Below, piece after piece: positions 60,105-64,000 of a DNA stretch of 64,000 bases. Each line of letters starts with the position of its first letter. The stretch's first letter is position 1. A model generated the notes under the pieces. The model searched no databases. It was not told where the DNA came from and worked only from the letters and a program-made list of their open reading frames with translations. The position numbers and the translations under genes are program-made. Source of the DNA: Buchnera aphidicola (Anoecia corni) (lineage in GTDB: Bacteria > Pseudomonadota > Gammaproteobacteria > Enterobacterales > Enterobacteriaceae); assembly GCF_964056675.1 (NCBI RefSeq), contig NZ_OZ060371.1, positions 372,001 to 436,000 of the forward strand, written 5' to 3'.

Positions 60105-61953
60105 ATGAAAAAATTATTGTTATTGTTAGTAAAAAAAAACATTATTCGATTTTTTGATTTTCATTTTTCTATAACAATTGCTAAAGAAAATGAAAAAGAA
60201 TTAATGTTTTTAGCTTCTTGTGTTAGTAATTTTACATGGAAAGGAAATATATGTCTTCCTTTTATTTTTTTAAAAAAAAAATATTTTTTTATAAAAAAAA
60301 AATCAATTTTTAAATAAAATTTGGAAAAAAATAAAGTTTGAAGAAAATCTTTGGATAAGAAAAATTAGTGCTACTAGTGCTGTAACAACTGATCCAAATA
60401 ATTTAATAGCTCCTATCGTCATAGATAATCATTCGCTATACTTATTTTCTATGTGGAAATTAGAAAAAAAAATTATAGATTTTATACATCAAAAAGAAAT
60501 ATACAGTACTAAATACATTAAAAAATATATTGAAGTAATAAATTTATTATTTTTAAAACGCGATTCACAAGAAAAAAAAATAGCTCTTCTTATCGCTTTA
60601 ATGAATAGAACTACTTTTATAGTAGGAAAACCTGGGACAGGTAAAACTACTATGATAGCGAAATTAATTAGCGCGTTTTCTATTGTTAAAAAAAAGAAAA
60701 TTAGTGTTGGATTATCTTCTCCAACTGGAAAATCTACAATGAAATTAGCATATTCTGTTCAAAAAACACTTCTAGACTTAAAAAAAAATAAAAAAATTAA
60801 TAATGCTCAAATAATGTTTGAATATAAAATTAAAACACTCCATTCTTTATTAGGAATTAAGAATAATTTTTCTCAACCTTATTATAATAAGAATCGTATA
60901 TTAAAATTAGACTTATTAATTATTGATGAATCATCTATGATTGATATTGATATGTTCTGTAAAATAATAGATTCATTATCAAAAAAAACAATACTTCTAT
61001 TTTTAGGAGATGTTCATCAATTACCTCCTATAAGATCTGGGGCAATATTTAAAGATATTTTTAAGTATTACAAAAATGGATACACAATTGATCTTATAAA
61101 AAACATAAAAAAATTAGGACATAGTACACTTTTAACATTAAGTAATTTAAAATTAAATTATATTAGTAATAAATTTGTTGTCTTAAGAAAAAGCTATCGT
61201 TTTAAAAAAAACTCAAGTATTGATTTGTTTTCTCAAGCTATATTACAAAATGACGTTAAAACTATTAATAAAATTTTAAATAATAATTCAAATAAAATTA
61301 ACTTTTTTCAAATAAATGATAAAGAAAGTTATTTAGGTATGATAAAAAATATTATTAAATGTTACAAAAACTATTTTCAATCTATTAAAAATAATGAATC
61401 TCCTAAAAATATTTTAACTATTTTTCAATATCATCAAGCTTTATGTGCAACAAACATTAATAATTTTGGAACTAATATTTTAAATAAAAAAATAGAATAT
61501 TACATACAAAAATATAACTTTTTATCTATAAAAAGTTTAAATTTATTTGAAAAAGAAGTTTGGTATGAAGGAAAACCAATAATAATTACAAAAAATTGTA
61601 ATATTTTAGGTATTCATAATGGAGATATTGGAATAGTGTTATATGATGATAAAAAAAAATTAAAAGTATTTTTTTTACTTTCTAATTCTACATTGAAAAA
61701 AATTTCTTGCTATCTTATTACTAATTATAAGTTGGCTTGGTTTATATCAGTACATCGTTCTCAAGGTTCAGAGTACAATTCTATTAGTTTAATAATGCCT
61801 AATAAAATTAGCAGTAATTTTATTAGTAAAGAATTGATTTATACAGCTGTTACAAGATCAAAAAAAGAAATTTATATTTATGGGAAAAAAAGTGTTTTTT
61901 TTAAAATATTACGCTTGAAAAATACTAATTTTAGTAGAATATATAAAAATTAA
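60105..61953 (+). pseudogene. recD: Exonuclease V subunit RecD, frameshifted at a 10-A tract
   Basis: 5'-3' helicase subunit of RecBCD. The N-terminal part (IIRFFDFHFSITIAKEN, GNICLPFIFLKKK) leaves frame in 10 A at 60293-60302; removing one A continues as IKKNQFLNKIW through AVTTDPNN and YLFSMWKLEKK into the helicase part, giving 615 residues (E. coli 608). Motifs: VGKPGTGKTTMIAKL (Walker A), LIIDESSMIDI, LGDVHQLPPI, SVHRSQGSEYNSI and ELIYTAVTRSKKE. Here the genome has one A too many, the opposite sense from recC. It starts 8 bp after recB. Confidence 0.9.
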
Positions 61954-62049
61954 AATTTTAACTAACAATTATTTTTTTTAAGAAACGAAAAAATTTTTGA
62001 TATACAATTATGGGTTTTTATTTTTATCAATGAACATTGAATATGTTTT

Positions 62050-62126
<77 letters not shown>

Positions 62127-63199
62127 ATTTTTTTAAACATTACTAAATAATAGTTTATATTATTTATGTCACAAAGTCTTATTATACATTACTAAACTGT
62201 ATTTAGCAACATTTTTATATTTGTTAAAATTAAAAATAATTAAAAATAATTTTTTTTAATACATAAATTGTTCTGAATATATAGTTTATAATGTTTTATA
62301 TGTACACCTACATATATAGAAGTAAAGAATTTATCATATAATTTTATATTGAATTTACTAATTTTACAAAAAATATTTTTTGTTAAATTTGAGCAACTAG
62401 TCTTTTAAAAAACAAATTTCTAATCTTACATTTTACTCATTATTTAAAAGAATTTAATAAATTAGACATATATATATTTTATGTTATCTTATTACAGTAG
62501 TTAATTTAGAAAAATCAGTACTTTATATTTATTTAAAAACAAATCTAATTATTTTAAATAAACGATTATTTAACTATTAAAAACATTTGCAAAAAAATAT
62601 TAATAATTAACGTTATTTTAATTTACATTAAAAAATTAAAAGATATTACATATTAAATAAAAAACACTTACTTTGTTTTTAATGTATAAATAAAATTTAT
62701 TGATACTAAACTTAAAAAGCATATGTTTTATCTATTCATTCTATGCATAAAATTTAATTGTTTAAAGAAAACACTATATTAAAAAATAAATAAAACTATA
62801 TATTGATTCTTATATTTTATTGAATTAAAAAGTAAAAAACAATACTTTTGTTTAAAATATTGAAATTAAAAACAATTTATTTGCAAAATAAATATTTTTT
62901 ATTTTGTTTAAAATAATTATATGTTAAATATGTTAATATATTTTTTGAATACCTTTAATTTAAATTATGAATGTTTCCTAATGTTTTATATTTAAAATTT
63001 AATTTACATTAAAAAATTAATTATTCTTAAAAAAAATATTAAATTACTAATTTAATAAAGCATCGATAATTAATATAAATGATGTTTATGCATTAATACA
63101 CTGCTAGTATCATAATTTTAAATTTATTAAAATTATTTTTAATAAAAATTCTCAATCATTAAATAACTATTTATGTAAATAATACCTTACAGGATAAGT
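62127..63199. other. 1.07-kb empty spacer before nusB (argA and ribH expected nearby in relatives)
   Basis: No gene. In E. coli argA follows recD and ribE(ribH) directly precedes nusB; Buchnera relatives keep genes in this interval. Here there is only A+T-rich DNA. A 23-base direct repeat (62617-62639 and 62998-63020) made almost wholly of A and T is present but may be chance. The nusB promoter should be at the right end. Confidence 0.55.
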
Positions 63200-63625
63200 A
63201 TGAAACCGTCAGAACGAAGAAAAGCTAGAGAATATGCTGTGCAATTACTTTATTCATGGCAATTATCTAATAACAACATTAAAGATAATATAGACTATTT
63301 TTTTTTAGAATATGATAATAAAAATGTTGATATAGAATATTTTTATGAACTAATACTTGGAGTTACTAACAATTACAAACATATTGATAAACTAATATCT
63401 CCATATCTTTCACGTGATTTAAAAAAATTAGGAGAAATAGAAAAAGCTATTCTTCGTATATCTTTTTATGAATTATTAAAAAGAAACGATATACCATATA
63501 GGGTTTCTATTAATGAAGGAATTGAATTAGCAAAATCTTTCGGAGCTGAAAAAAGTCATAAATTTATTAATGGAGTATTAGATAAAGCTGCTATTGCGCT
63601 AAGATATACTAAAAACAGTTTTTAA
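63200..63625 (+). CDS. nusB: Transcription antitermination factor NusB
   Basis: With S10 (NusE) it binds boxA RNA in rRNA operons; 141 residues (E. coli 139). [21 protein letters not shown] is the arginine-rich RNA-binding start; [17 protein letters not shown] and [18 protein letters not shown], then [13 protein letters not shown], are the all-helical C-terminal half. AGGA lies 7 bases before the ATG. ribH, its usual upstream partner, is not here. Confidence 0.97.
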   Translation: MKPSERRKAREYAVQLLYSWQLSNNNIKDNIDYFFLEYDNKNVDIEYFYELILGVTNNYKHIDKLISPYLSRDLKKLGEIEKAILRISFYELLKRNDIPYRVSINEGIELAKSFGAEKSHKFINGVLDKAAIALRYTKNSF

Positions 63626-64000
63626 AACTAATTTTTAAAACAAGATTATTTTTTAATCAATATTTATTATTTTAATAATATGTACAAACATAATAGAATG
63701 ATTTTCTATAATTTTAAAAATATGAAAACAAATATTGTTTAAAAAATCAGTATTTTATACTTATGTATTTAATATATTTAATATTATATAAATGTATTTC
63801 TATATATTTAAATGCATTTAAAAAAATAATTAAATAAATTTAATAAAAATCAATTTTGTTAACTTTCAAAATTTTAAATTCATTTAAAATATAAAGTGTT
63901 AGTTTATAATAAAATATTTTTAACAAATAAAAACATTCTAATTTAAAGTTAATTAAAAGAAAAGAAAACTAACTTACAACTATAAAATTAGTTTTATTTA
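63626..64000. other. Right-hand end, no gene seen
   Basis: 375 bp of A+T-rich DNA after nusB. No ORF, RNA or clear terminator is visible. In E. coli thiL follows nusB; nothing like it starts here before the window ends. Confidence 0.45.

Noticed and set aside
62617..63020. 23-base direct repeat (62617-62639 and 62998-63020)
   Set aside because: Apart from one C it consists of A and T, so a chance match within 1 kb of such DNA is plausible.

Overview
The window is a stretch of chromosome from a strongly reduced, very A+T-rich gammaproteobacterial endosymbiont. The proteins read as close relatives of E. coli proteins. The gene order (alaS-csrA-tRNA-Ser/Arg; glnS-eno-mutS-polA-engB-typA-gmk-ygfZ-prfB-lysS-lysA-thyA-miaB-ybeY-ybeX-leuS-holA-nadD-tusA-asd-yhgN-pgk-fbaA-mscS-recC-recB-recD-nusB) is the one known for Buchnera aphidicola, the aphid nutritional symbiont. 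Several features differ from the well-studied Aphidinae strains: a full-length polA, twin tRNA-Gln genes, and empty sites where pyrG, the cys cluster, lgt, argA and ribH would be expected. I therefore infer a different Buchnera lineage, but cannot name the strain.

Layout: 1-6.95 kb holds the end of obgE, the rplM-rpsI operon, pheA, ffh and the rpsP-rimM-trmD-rplS operon. 7-18.4 kb holds tldD, aroQ, a frameshifted rluD, alaS, csrA, a tRNA-Ser/tRNA-Arg pair, a frameshifted rsmE, rpiA, a four-gene tRNA operon (Met-Leu-Gln-Gln) and glnS. 18.4-32.6 kb holds eno, mutS, polA, engB, typA, gmk and ygfZ, with long empty spacers. 33-42.1 kb holds prfB (with its programmed frameshift), lysS, lysA, thyA, miaB, ybeY and ybeX. 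42.3-53 kb holds leuS-holA-nadD-tusA, asd, yhgN, pgk-fbaA and mscS. 53.2-62 kb holds the recC-recB-recD operon and the initiator tRNA. The last 2 kb holds only nusB.

The gene set serves translation (ribosomal proteins, four aminoacyl-tRNA synthetases, RF2, tRNA/rRNA modification), glycolysis (eno, pgk, fbaA), DNA repair (mutS, polA, recBCD) and host-directed amino-acid synthesis (pheA, aroQ, asd, lysA). No mobile element, prophage, CRISPR array or foreign-looking block is visible, and I see no evidence for a wholly new system.

The most interesting theme is homopolymer-dependent gene expression. Four otherwise well-preserved genes (rluD, rsmE, recC, recD) are broken only by a one-base shift inside a poly(A) tract of 9 to 18 A, and repairing that base restores a protein of the E. 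coli length. prfB carries a 16-A tract just upstream of its programmed UGA shift site, so loss of one A in the transcript would bypass the RF2 autoregulatory stop. The other strong theme is loss of quality control and regulation: LeuRS has lost its editing motif, Pol I its proofreading residues, PheA its feedback motifs, and Ffh an otherwise conserved arginine plus most M-domain methionines; RF2 has NPF in place of SPF. No tool was run: comparisons with E. coli proteins are from memory.
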